Notes under the pieces: model-generated
The model's database searches: none
What the model was told of the DNA's origin: nothing
The model's input: the letters and a program-made list of their open reading frames with translations, nothing else
Translations under genes and position numbers: made by a program
NCBI GenBank assembly: GCA_021401465.1
Contig: JADDMT010000008.1
Location: 1-64,000, forward strand
Direction of reading: 5' to 3'
DNA: 64,000 nucleotides
Source: Teratosphaeria epicoccoides
Taxonomy: Eukaryota > Ascomycota > Dothideomycetes > Mycosphaerellales > Teratosphaeriaceae
Part shown: one piece after another, positions 10,947-20,485 of the stretch
Layout of the letters: every line of letters begins with the position of its first letter
Numbering within the stretch: the first letter of the stretch is position 1

Positions 10947-12270
10947 TCAGAGCTCCTCCTCTTTGCTCTGATGTCCGCCGCTAGAGATCAGACCGATGTC
11001 AGACCACTGCCTGCCTCCTAACCCCAAGGCTGCCTCGTAAGCCTCGTGGTGTCGACTCGCCTTTGCGCTCGTTTCTGCTGCGGAGAGCTCATACTTCATA
11101 AGCAGCCTGTCGGTAGCGTCATCGCTGCTTTGACGAGGCGGTGCTCTCGATGTCGTTGGCCTACTCTCATACGTCGAAGGCGGGGACAGTCTACCACGAC
11201 AGTCCGAGACATCGTCGTTGCGCGATGGCCGGGGAGCAGGACCGCTGTGTCGAGACCGCCCGTCCTCAAAACGCTTCTCATTTCCCGCAGTATCCTCGAC
11301 AGATGGGACTGGGCGAATTATAATCCCAGCAGCGACGTCTGAGTGATGGGACACCAAACCATCACGATTCGTCAAATCCCCCCCAGCACCAAGAAGTAGA
11401 GAGGGGCTTGGACCCGATTCTCGACGACTGGCGACAGCATTTCGCGCACGCTTCGGGCTTTCACGGGCGCCGTGAGGGATACGTCGTTTGGATGGCGCCG
11501 AGCGGCTATCACTTGTCGACGCGCACGTTGGGGCTGGGCTGCGAGAACTGGTTGGTGACATGCGTGCAAACTGGACGGACACCTGACGATCGAGCAGTTT
11601 CCTGCCATTGAGCTCCATTATCGCGCGCGTGGCCTCAGATCGTGTAGACAGGTCCACGAAGCCATGGCCGACGGCTCGCGAGGTGCGAGGATTCGTGGGT
11701 ATCGAAGTCGACTCACTGCCCTCACGATGTCAGTGAAGACACTGTGTGATGGTTTTGTCTATTGACATACACAAGAAAGCCTTCGAAAAACTTGATCAAA
11801 TCGCCAACGGTAGCCGCGTAAGCGAGATTCCCAATGTGCAATCTTCTGCCCTCAGCAGCCGGAGCGAAGGCGGCACCATCGAAACTACCTGTCACACCGC
11901 GAGCCAAATTGTCACTGCTATCCTCGGCATGGTGCCTGTTATTAATCTCACTGACCCTTGCGCCTGCATTCAGACCGTCAGCGTTTCCATGCAAATCCCC
12001 TCCAACCCGCCGCGATACAATCACAACATGAGGTCAACAGATCAGAAATTAGATGCCTTACCATTCATCACGGCCCAATCTCTCCTCTCGAGCAAGAAAA
12101 CTGCGGCCACGGCTGCAATCCTGATGGCTACTACCCTTGTCACTGTCGTCATCGCTATCGCGTCTACGCCTCCTCACTTGCACCTGCTCATCCCAGGAAG
12201 ACCGTGGAGATTGCGATTCTGACACCGAAGGTTGAGACGCCGGCATGCCCGACCTCCTTTTTGTAGTCAT
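10947..12270 (-). CDS. RRM-domain RNA-binding protein (spliced; start uncertain)
   Basis: Predicted RNA-binding protein with one RRM. Model: exon 1 12062-12270 (ATG at 12268-12270), exon 2 11771-11956 (or 11950), exon 3 10947-11715. The donor of intron 1 is GTAAGG; the acceptor is ambiguous between a CAAG and a GTCAG 6 bp apart. Intron 2 is 55 nt (GTATGT..GGCAG). The RRM starts with RNP2-like RRLHIGNLAYAATVGDLIKFF in exon 2, continues across the junction as VESTSIPTNPRTSRAVGHG, and closes with the RNP1-side GFVDLSTRSEATRAIMELNG in exon 3. The N-terminus is Arg/Ser/Asp-rich. The long C-terminus is disordered and Ser/Arg/Pro-rich, ending SKEEEL. The product would be 387 aa. No ATG exists in exons 2 or 3 ahead of the RRM, so an upstream exon is required. 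The only one I find is in frame with the C-terminus of the nuclease gene next door, so a fusion is possible. Confidence 0.65.
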
Positions 12271-13865
12271 CTTACTGATCATGTACTGATCGTGGCTGAA
12301 AACCTTTGCTGGCCCGCCGGCGTAGATGTGCCCGAACAGAAAACTCATCGACGAGTCCATGTTCCAGTTGACGCTATCGACCGTGCAGGGGTGTATGTCG
12401 AACGGCTTAAATGCATCAATGAGATCGCAGAGCTCAGAGTACGAAGAGTGCCTGGAATATGGGAAGGTCTGTGAATGGTTAGATCGGGCAATCTCCATTT
12501 GGCAGCAAAGTCACTAACAATGTGCTTCGGCAGTGCGGATCGTGCCAGATTCGCCGGAGCACCACCATCAACACCGCTGCGGCTCTTGGATCGCGCTGCC
12601 AACTTTGACAGCATTGGCACGATGGCTTCGATAGGTCTATTGGTGTCGTCGTCGCTGCCGTCCCCCCCTTCTAGTCCCCCATCATCTCCCAGATCAAAGT
12701 CGTCGAAGGCGATGCTCGACTTGCCTCGCTTCATGAAGTCGTTGAGCATCTCAATCACAGCTTTCTGCTGAGCATTATCCTTCACTTCCGACGTGATGAA
12801 TGTGAAAAGCATGCCGAGGGTCTGCGTGTCATTGATGTCGAGCTCATGCTGACCAAGATCACCTTGACCACCGCCTGCGCCTACCTCGGCCATCTCGATA
12901 CCGTTGTGCCGAGTGATGATTGGTGTGATCTGTACGAAGTCTTTATTCCAAATCGCGCATTCGGTGCCTTTCTCGCAACTGTGAAGCGTCGTCCCAGTAT
13001 CTGGAGTCAGGCATCCCTCTTGGTAGCCGTTGCCATTTTTGAACCCAGTGTATTTGGCGGCATCGTGGGCTTTCGGTTCGACACCACTTGCCAGTGCTCT
13101 GTACAGCTTCCATTTGTACGCGTCGACGTGCACACGGGCGCCGAGATGTGATGCTAGAGTCTCCCAGACTTCCTCGTAGCCAAATGTCCAAGCTTTGAAG
13201 TGGAATAACGTGCCCGTTGGATACCTGGATACTTTGTCCAGCAGTTCGATTAAGCCATCCGACTTGCTTGGGAAGCGTTTGTAAGGATCGTCCTTGTTCG
13301 CGAACGTAGTATCGACATATATGCAATCCAGGGCTTTGAGCGGCTTCCGAGCTTGGCTCATCCCATCACGAGCGACATACGAGACCAGCAGAGGATGTTT
13401 CGTCAAGCCGTTGACCCACCATGATTCTGACCTGATGTCACCAGTGTACAGGACTGCATGGCCGTTGCCTTCGATCAGGAACATGACCGCACCGACGCAA
13501 TGATTGGCATCGAACAAGGTAAGCCTGATCTCATTCCCGGGAGCAAGTTCGATCGTGGCGGGCGTCTCAAGCGGTAGCGGTCTGAGGATCTTCTTCAGAT
13601 GACGGTAGGTCTTGGTTGGAGCTTCCAAAATCTGCTTCGCAAAATTCATGCGGTGTTGATACTTTTCCAGACCTAGCAGCACGTCTCGCGTCGCCGATGA
13701 GCAGTAGATGAAGGGCGATTTGCAGGTCTCAAGCCCCGTGAGATGATCCGAGTGCACATGGCTGAGGAGGTATGCAAGTGGCGCATGCTTTTCATCTGGG
13801 TTTCTGCGGAAATAGTCGATTCGGATCCGTGGGAACTCCTTCACGATGCCGTCGAAGGTCGACAT
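12058..13865 (-). CDS. SNM1/Artemis-type metallo-beta-lactamase DNA repair nuclease
   Basis: Metallo-beta-lactamase/beta-CASP nuclease of the SNM1/Pso2/Artemis class, acting on DNA ends and interstrand cross-links in the nucleus. Exon 1 is 12519-13865 (ATG at 13863-13865) and exon 2 is 12058-12468. The 50-nt intron (12469-12518) has a GTTAGT donor, a CTAAC branch site and a CACAG acceptor. The metal-binding motif LSHVHSDHLTGLE gives HxHxDH (His36, His38, Asp40, His41); later motifs are ANHCVGAVMFL and LYTGDIRSE, then the YVDTTFAN strand. Splicing joins LPKHI to PYSRHSSYSELCDL and HPCTVD, the DRMBL-like end of the family. Reading to the TAA at 12058-12060 gives 585 aa. That stop overlaps a strong GTAAGG donor, so transcripts may instead splice on into the RRM exons in frame (about 902 aa). 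Whether it is the Pso2 or the Artemis orthologue was not settled, so no symbol is given. Confidence 0.85.
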
Positions 13866-14199
13866 CGTGGTAGCAGTGCTGTTGCTCCTCGCTCATGATG
13901 GTGTTCAGATCGCTGAATTGCGCTGGAAGCTCAAGAGGCCGGAATGAATAAAGCGGAAGGCACGACGCCAGAAAAGCGGGGCTTTCAACTCTAAGCGTGT
14001 CCCAGCGCGAAGCCTCGTGATTGATTGGCATGATTCAGTGCCGAGGGCGGGTATTGCTTGACCAGCACCCTTCCATTAATCAATATCCAGCCGCCGTGTC
14101 CACCAAGATTTTGCTAGAGAGCATGTGAGAAAAGTCGAGACTCGTCCCGGCAACTTTACTTCATGACTCGTCCCAGCATCTTTACTCCATACAACAGTC
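13866..14199. promoter_or_regulatory. Divergent promoter region, nuclease gene and NOC2
   Basis: 334 bp separate the two divergent start codons, so this segment must hold both promoters. Two near-identical pieces, ACTCGTCCC-GCA followed closely by TTTACTTCA or TTTACTCCA, occur at about 14138-14190 just before the NOC2 start (read directly). No clear TATA box was seen. Confidence 0.55.
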
Positions 14200-16488
14200 A
14201 TGGCGCAAAGGAAGACGACCAAGAAGTTTGAGCAGCGCCATCTCAAGGACACACTGGAGCGAAGGAATGGCTTGAAGAAGACCAAGCAGAAACAACAACT
14301 GAAGGCGAAGAAGAAGGCAAGACGGGTGGAGGAAAATGGCGGACCAGAGGAGCCTGCGCCGATGCAGAATGGCAGAGAGAAGGGCACGGATGCATTCAAG
14401 AACATGAGCGTGGACGATTTCTTCCAGGGTGGATTTGAGGTGCCAGAGCTGCCGGAGAAAGGTGGTAGCAAGCGGAAGCGACGAACGGCGGAGGAACAGG
14501 ACGATTCGGACTCGGATGGCTCATTCGAGCAGCAGCCAGTGGCAGCTGCAGTTGACGCTGATAATGCATCAGATTCGGGAGACGACGAGGACTTCGAGGC
14601 TCAGTTGGATGCCTTGAAGCAGCGAGACCCTGAGTTTCACAAGCATTTGCAGGAAGACGAGCCTGAATTGCTTGACGCTGATTTGAACGATCTGGAACTG
14701 AGTGAAGACAATGATGACGACGACCAGCCCAAGCGAAAGAAGCCGCGGAAGAGCAAGGCCGATGACGACCACTCGGTTGACGAGGCGACAGGCAGAGGCA
14801 AGAACGAGTTAGACAAGGCAACCGTCAAGAAATGGCAGAAGGCGTTGGCAGAAGGACATTCACTGCGAGCTGCGAAAGAAGTCGTTCTAGCATTCAGATC
14901 GGCAGCGCATGTCACAGAAGATGAGGACAAGGAGTTCAAGTACTCCATCTCGGACCCGGATGTCTACCACCAGCTGCTCACCGTCGCGCTCAAGCACATA
15001 CCTGGAGTCTTTCGACATCATCTGCCTGTCCAAGAGAGCAAATCTGGCAAAGCGCATGTCTCGACCGAGAGCAAGAAGTTCAGGAACCTGGCACCATTGC
15101 TGAGGGGTCAGATTGCGAGCATAATCTATCTGCTGTCCAGCCTGTCCGACCCAGCGACTCTCAGAATGACGCTGACATCGGCTTTACCATTGCTGCCATA
15201 TCTATTGTCGTTCAAGAAGCTCGTTCGTGACGTAGCGCGAGCCGCGGCCGATGTCTGGTGTAACCCAAGTAGCACAGAAGCTACACGAATCTCAGCTTTC
15301 TTGGTCTTGCGCCGCTTGATCGTCATTGGTGACTCTGGCATTCGTGAGAACGTGTTGAAGGCCACCTACCAAGGCCTGATTAAAGGCTCGCGGAACACCA
15401 CGGTTCACACGATCGCTGGCGTCAACCTCATGAAGAATTCGGCCGCTGAGCTTTGGGGCTTGGCGGACAGCTCGGTGGCATACACCACAGGCTTCACCTT
15501 CATACGCCAGTTAGCCATCCATCTCAGAAACAGCATCGCGAACACATCGAACGAGAGCTACAAGACAGTCTACAACTGGCAATACGTGCACAGTCTGGAT
15601 TTCTGGTCGCGTGTCCTCTCCTCGCATGCTTTCGACCCATCGTCGCCACTCCGACCGCTCATATATCCGCTTGTGCAGGTTACGCTCGGAGCGCTACGCC
15701 TCATTCCGACAGCGACATACTTCCCTCTACGCTTTCAGCTCATCCGCTCGTTGCTGCGGCTGAGCCGCCACACCAACATCTTCGTTCCATTGGCACCAGC
15801 TCTGTACGAAGTCCTCAACTCTGCCGAAATGCGAAAGGCACCTAAAGCATCCACACTTAAGCCTCTCGAGTTCGACACTAGCATCCGAGCAGCTAAGTCA
15901 TATCTCCGAACGCGCACCTACCAAGATGGTGTTGGCGAGCAAGTTGGAGAACTTTTATCGGAATTCTTTGCGATCTGGGCCAAGAACATTGCCTTTCCCG
16001 AACTCGCTTTGCCAGTAATCATCTCCCTCAAGCGATGGGTTAAAGAAGGTCAGAACCGCGCTCCAGGTAAGGGCAACAAGAACCAAAAGGTCAATGGTCT
16101 GATCATTCTGCTGGTCCAAAAGATCGAAGCGAATTCAAGATTCATTGAGGAGAAAAGGGCGAAGGTCGAGTTCGCGCCTAATGACCGGAAGGGTGTCGAG
16201 GCATTTCTCAAAGATCTCACGTGGGATAAGACGCCGCTGGGTGCATTCGTACAGGGCCAGAGGAAGACAAGGGAAGCGAAGGCGAAGATGCTCGAAGAGA
16301 GTAGGTTGGAGGATGAAAAGAGGAGGGAGAAGAATATGAAGAAAGCAAGGGAGGAGAAGTACGCGGGCGAGTTTGATGATGCGGAGAGTGCTGACGGGAG
16401 CGAGAAGGATGAAGAAAGTGGCAGTGATGAGGAAGTGGTTGATGGTGAGGAGAATGTTGAGGATGGAGAAGACGAGGAAAGCGATTGA
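14200..16488 (+). CDS. NOC2: Nucleolar complex protein 2 (Noc2), ribosome biogenesis
   Basis: Noc2 forms heterodimers with Noc1 and Noc3 and accompanies pre-60S particles in the nucleolus and nucleoplasm. The 762-aa intronless frame begins with a basic tail (MAQRKTTKKFEQRHLKD, Lys-rich to about residue 45). An acidic Asp/Glu region follows, with the conserved DPEFHKHLQE near residue 145, then KKWQKAL at about 208 and the Noc2 helical-repeat domain from DPDVYHQLLTV (about 253) to SLKRWVKEG (about 615). Landmark stretches inside it are LRGQIASIIYLLSSL, FIRQLAIHLRNS and YNWQYVHSLDFWSRVL. The C-terminus is basic coiled coil followed by an acidic tail of Asp/Glu/Ser. Start ATG at 14200 opens the first family-like residues. 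The reading frame is intact although the decayed island begins only 500 bp downstream. Confidence 0.95.
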   Translation: MAQRKTTKKFEQRHLKDTLERRNGLKKTKQKQQLKAKKKARRVEENGGPEEPAPMQNGREKGTDAFKNMSVDDFFQGGFEVPELPEKGGSKRKRRTAEEQDDSDSDGSFEQQPVAAAVDADNASDSGDDEDFEAQLDALKQRDPEFHKHLQEDEPELLDADLNDLELSEDNDDDDQPKRKKPRKSKADDDHSVDEATGRGKNELDKATVKKWQKALAEGHSLRAAKEVVLAFRSAAHVTEDEDKEFKYSISDPDVYHQLLTVALKHIPGVFRHHLPVQESKSGKAHVSTESKKFRNLAPLLRGQIASIIYLLSSLSDPATLRMTLTSALPLLPYLLSFKKLVRDVARAAADVWCNPSSTEATRISAFLVLRRLIVIGDSGIRENVLKATYQGLIKGSRNTTVHTIAGVNLMKNSAAELWGLADSSVAYTTGFTFIRQLAIHLRNSIANTSNESYKTVYNWQYVHSLDFWSRVLSSHAFDPSSPLRPLIYPLVQVTLGALRLIPTATYFPLRFQLIRSLLRLSRHTNIFVPLAPALYEVLNSAEMRKAPKASTLKPLEFDTSIRAAKSYLRTRTYQDGVGEQVGELLSEFFAIWAKNIAFPELALPVIISLKRWVKEGQNRAPGKGNKNQKVNGLIILLVQKIEANSRFIEEKRAKVEFAPNDRKGVEAFLKDLTWDKTPLGAFVQGQRKTREAKAKMLEESRLEDEKRREKNMKKAREEKYAGEFDDAESADGSEKDEESGSDEEVVDGEENVEDGEDEESD

Positions 16489-16984
16489 GTTATGTACTTT
16501 CTCCACATCGATACAGCTTGACATAGACCATGTTCAAAGGCGAGACAGGGCTCATAATGTCTGTTTGAAGTGCCACGCCTCGGCTCTTGTGCCCATACCT
16601 TCAACTGCGGTACCGGTATCGAATGCAGGACTGTGGGCCCTGCTATGTCCACATGCAATTTACCAACTCACATGTATCTAAGTCGACTGGGTATGTGTAT
16701 GCTTAAAGCCACTCTTGATGTCCGTTCTTACGCTGCTGCATTTCCGCGAATGTTGTAAAACTCGCTGCCGTCGCCGTCTAGCTCCCATCTGAGGCCGCAT
16801 GGGCATGGCGCTTGCACCTATGGTATGGACATTTATGTATACCGGGCCAACCATCCTGGCTTCTCCGAGGATTGCGTCCCTGGGGCATCGTCAGCTGGAT
16901 ATCGAAAATATGCGATCTACAGATCCGAAAAAGCTTGGCCGCCCAGCTCGCTTCTCAGAGTTGCAGGATCACCATCGCACAATA
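16489..16984. other. NOC2 3' flank up to the island border
   Basis: No supportable gene. A plus-strand frame (about 16825-17046) begins at an ATG, but it runs into the terminal inverted repeat and has no recognised domain. The bases AATA at 16981-16984 directly precede the inverted repeat. Confidence 0.5.
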
Positions 16985-17020
16985 GACACCTTTTGCAACG
17001 GTCTGCGAGGCCTCGCAGAC
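16985..17020 (+). repeat. Left terminal inverted repeat
   Basis: Reads GACACCTTTTGCA, three bases, then the perfect 20-bp palindrome GTCTGCGAGGCCTCGCAGAC. The right end (60212-60250) carries the reverse complement. The match is exact over the first 13 bases, with two mismatches in the spacer, and the palindrome of the right copy has three extra bases (TGG) in its centre. Confidence 0.85.
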
Positions 17021-17067
17021 GTGGTTCGCAGACCTCATTTAGTTAGCGTCTTGGTATTGTGGTACGT

Positions 17068-17091
17068 GCGTCTGCGAGGCCTTGCAGACGC
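17068..17091. repeat. Subterminal copy of the inverted-repeat palindrome
   Basis: GCGTCTGCGAGGCCTTGCAG followed by ACGC repeats the 20-bp palindrome of the terminal repeat with one change. A half copy (TTCGCAGACC) lies at 17025-17034, and a related GCGTCTGCGAAGG lies at 60187-60199 near the right end. Such clusters are typical transposase-binding sites; the function is inference. Confidence 0.7.
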
Positions 17092-17261
17092 TCGATTAGG
17101 TGTAGCGTTGCTAAGTAAGTGAATAGTCCTTAACCTTAGCTAGCGCGTTATTATAAGGCGCGTCTTTTGTCACTATAAGCTGTTATCTAATTATACTTGT
17201 TACACTATAAAATAGCTGTTAGATAGTAGCATAATTAACAGGCTATAGGCCTACAGAGTTC

Positions 17262-18530
17262 ATGAACTTTTACAAGGACAATTAGCCTCCTACTACTAAT
17301 AATACTGCTACTACTAGCAGTTCTACTACTACTACTAGTAGTAGCAGTAATAACAGCTTGTCTAATAAGGCAGCTATAGATACAAGGCGCTAGATGCTAC
17401 TACTACTACTACCTGTAGATGTCTAGCAGTTAATTAAGGAGTTACTAGTGCTACTAAACAAGTAATAGCATACCTCTTATAAGAGTACTGCTAATACTAA
17501 GTAATTAGTCTATTATAGTACTAACTAGTCTAATCGCATTTAATCTTGTAGTACTACTACTAGTACAAGCTAATTACATGTAACTAAGTCTGCTACACTA
17601 GCAATAGTATTAAAGGGTAGTTTGTCTAAGGCGCATCACATCTCCTTAATTAAGATCTAGCTACAAGATGATATGAAGGAGTAGTATAGCTAAGACTATT
17701 ATTAGAGAGAGGTAGCTAAGCAGTTTTAAGAAGATACTAGTATAGTCTACAAGAGCTTAAGTAAGACACTACTAGCGAAGGCTAAGCAGTTTAAAGTGTA
17801 GCTTGAAACTAAAAGCGCATCTTTAACTAGCAAGGAGCTTAAAGACGAATACTATAACGCTTAGTTAGAATGGCACAACTAGTTTAAAGGGTATAAAGAG
17901 CATGTTACTAACGAGACTACAAGGCGTAAGCAAGACGCTACTAACTTTGACAAGGCTAGAGCAGACTAACTTGATATAATAAAGCAGTAGTCCTTAAAGT
18001 GCAAAGGTACTACTAGCGCTGTTAATAGTAACAGATTAGCTAGCAATAATAACAACGACCCTCTGCCTTTAGCAGACAAGTTGTCTAACTATAGCGGCTC
18101 TACTACTAACTAGTCTGACAATAACGACGCTAATAGGGATAATCCTGAAGACAATACTATAGCGGCTACACTAGCTCGTAGTAGTACCGTAGCGGCTACG
18201 CTAGTTCGCGACGCTACTCTAGCTTGTCATAATAGTAGACATATAGCGCCTTAGATACTAACGCTAGCACCTGCTAGTAGTAATAATTAACAGTCTACAG
18301 AACAAGATAGTAGCTATAACGCTACTAAAACAGTACAAGTAGCTAACAAAGCGTTCCTCTTAGCGTCAAATAAGATTACTAGCTTTCTTAAGGTAGCGAA
18401 AGACAATCTTCTTAGTTGACAAGGCAGAGGTAGTAGTAGCCAAGGTAGTAGTAGTACAAGCGCTAGCCTTAGAGTTAAAGACGTCTGCGCTAAGATATAG
18501 ACGGCAGTCTGTAATTGCAGACGTTATTAA
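17262..18530 (+). pseudogene. Unrecognised Ser/Thr/Asn-rich pseudogene in the left arm
   Basis: From ATG (17262) to TAA (18528-18530) one frame of about 423 codons is coherent once the roughly 25 internal TAG/TAA codons are read as mutated Gln or Trp. The N-terminus is a low-complexity Thr/Asn/Ser tract. The middle is charged and probably helical (for example KELKDEYYNA, then TRRKQDATNFDKARAD). A second Ser/Asn/Asp-rich segment and a short C-terminal part with VKDVCAKI follow. I do not recognise a family. Its place next to the terminal repeat suggests a protein of the outer DNA transposon. Confidence 0.5.
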
Positions 18531-18539
18531 GCGCCAAGA

Positions 18540-19336
18540 TACGCAGCTAGAGTAGTTAATGCTTATAGTATAAGGTATCGCTTAATAGCTACTACTACTA
18601 TAGCAGTAGTAGTAGTAGTAGTAGTAGTAGCAGACACTATTGCTAGATGATTAGTTAAGTAGCTTGCCAGATCTAAGTAAGTTTAATAATAATATGCCTT
18701 AACTATAAGAGTAAGGCAAGAGGTTTGTCTGGCTTCTAATAGTCGTTAACCTCCTAGCTTCTGTAAATAGCATTTAGCGGTTAAATCGAATAGATGAAAT
18801 AGCATATGAAAGCTTAAATTAAGGGCTTGAATCTCCTGTATGTCTGTTATTATAATACATGATGTAGTTAATGTTGTAGTCACTAGTAGGTGTGACAATT
18901 GCCATGTAAAGGAAAGCTTATAATTGCCAAGCCTCGCTAAGCGCATAAGGTGTAAGAATTAACGAGATATCAATGTCACTAAGGCCTGGCTTAGCGGGGA
19001 ACTGTAGGACTTTTAGCTGTGAAATACTGCCAAATTAGCTATAGAGACCTAAAGCCTAGGGTCATAGATACAGGGCTAAAACGAGCCAGAAGCACGCTAA
19101 CCTTGTAGAGATTAATGTGGCCAATATTAGCTGCAAAGGCATACTATTAGAGTCGTCGATATTCATGTGTGTAATGCTTAGCAGGCAGCTAGAGGAAGTT
19201 TGGCAGTAAAATACTAGTAATTGTCCTCCTTGTGCCTAACGTCAGGGTCTTTAGTAAGACACAGATACTCCTTGATTGTAGGTAGTAGTACGTTGTATCT
19301 CTCTAAGGTCTAGTTGCCCCTACGGAGGCAAGTAAT
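18540..19336 (-). pseudogene. Left-arm part of a minus-strand pseudogene of the outer element
   Basis: On the minus strand, frames from 19336 toward 18540 give long peptide stretches broken mostly by TAG (for example LPTIKEYLCLTKDPDVRHKE near 19250 and SEAWQL near 18925, in shifting frames). The right arm (59492-60056), also read on the minus strand, gives a similar open stretch. I infer one gene interrupted by the retrotransposon block. No family was recognised and frameshifts make the exact limits uncertain. Confidence 0.35.
18603..18632. repeat. (GTA)n microsatellite
   Basis: About nine tandem GTA/TAG triplets, read directly, inside the decayed left arm. Confidence 0.85.
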
Positions 19337-19696
19337 TAATATAGATATATATGCTATATAATATGAAAATATCTCGTAGTATAACAGAGTAATCCGACCT
19401 TTTAATAGGTACAAGATAGCGCTGCTTTCTGCTTATCGCAGAGGTAGCGCTAGAGGTGCTTATAACCCCTGACGCCCCTTAATTAGGGAAAGCATGTCCG
19501 AGCCTATCCCTGTAGGGGTATTGTAGGGTCAGCGAGGTAGGGGCATCCTACGTTAACCATTAATCCTACTTAGACGACATACAAGCTAACGTATGTACGA
19601 AGGACCTCCTTACTATATGTAGCAGGGTCACTACATGCTAAGGGCGGGCATCAGAACCTATGCGGCTCTAATAGCCCCCTAGTATCAACCGTATTA
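19337..19696 (-). repeat. LTR of gypsy family A, copy A1 (3' LTR)
   Basis: 360 bp, the same sequence as 50810-51170 (inverted), 53710-54069 and 59132-59491. On the minus strand it reads from TGATACGG (here TAATACGG after a CA/TG to TA change) to CTATATTA. Right of it lie the element's interior, an antisense ORF and then pol, so it is the 3' LTR of a minus-strand element. Confidence 0.8.
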
Positions 19697-20331
19697 CTAC
19701 CCCTCCTCCTATGAGGATGTCCCTAGCCTTACTAAGTAATGCACGCAGAACATATAGGGTATAGGATGTAGCACGCTTATACTACATAAGAGTGAATAGG
19801 TAGATAGCCTACGTAACATATGTTATGCGTATACCTTAACACCTTCGTAGCGAGTACAGGGTAGAGGCTACTTACTCGGGCGGGTTTTAATGCATCATAT
19901 GTTAGGCGGCTTCATAACACCTTCGCTTTACATGCAGATCAAGATATCAGGAAACTACAAGTACGTACTTTAGTTAACCTTTAAAATAGTAGGGCGAGCA
20001 TGCGCGCCGGCCTCGCTAAGTAGCTTGGCTGTCCCTATTTAGTCGTGACTATGAAGAACGTGTTGTAGAACCTCAGGGTAGTAGGAATGTACGCGGACAC
20101 TCTGCGCGTACTACTCGAAACAGCAGGAGTGCACTCCTAGCGCAGGTCTCGCTACATTTTCATGCTAGTAGACTAGTACGAGTACAGTTAGCGTACATGC
20201 GTAACAGCCGTGTTATCTATTCTTACATTATCTAGTCCCCTTGTAAGTTAACTAAAGGCAGGTACTCTACGCATGTAGTTCGAGTCACTAGCTTAACGGT
20301 TGCGGTAGGCAATAGGGGGGCTGTCAGAGAG

Positions 20332-20339
20332 TATAAAAA
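20332..20339 (+). promoter_or_regulatory. TATA box upstream of the A-family antisense ORF
   Basis: TATAAAAA lies about 160 bp before the start of the plus-strand accessory ORF. It is conserved in the inverted copy A2 (TTTTTATA at about 50169-50176, just right of that copy's ORF). It looks like a dedicated promoter for the ORF opposite to pol; this is inference from position and conservation. Confidence 0.5.
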
Positions 20340-20485
20340 CCTTGTTGCTTTCCTAAACTTCCTGTTCTAAAACACTAACATTGACCTCTGCTTCTATTTC
20401 GCTTAGCTTACACCTCGCCGTGTCTGCGGGTCTGAACCGGAGCTCCTTCTTCTTCAATTAATCAATCAAGATCAATCGACTCATC

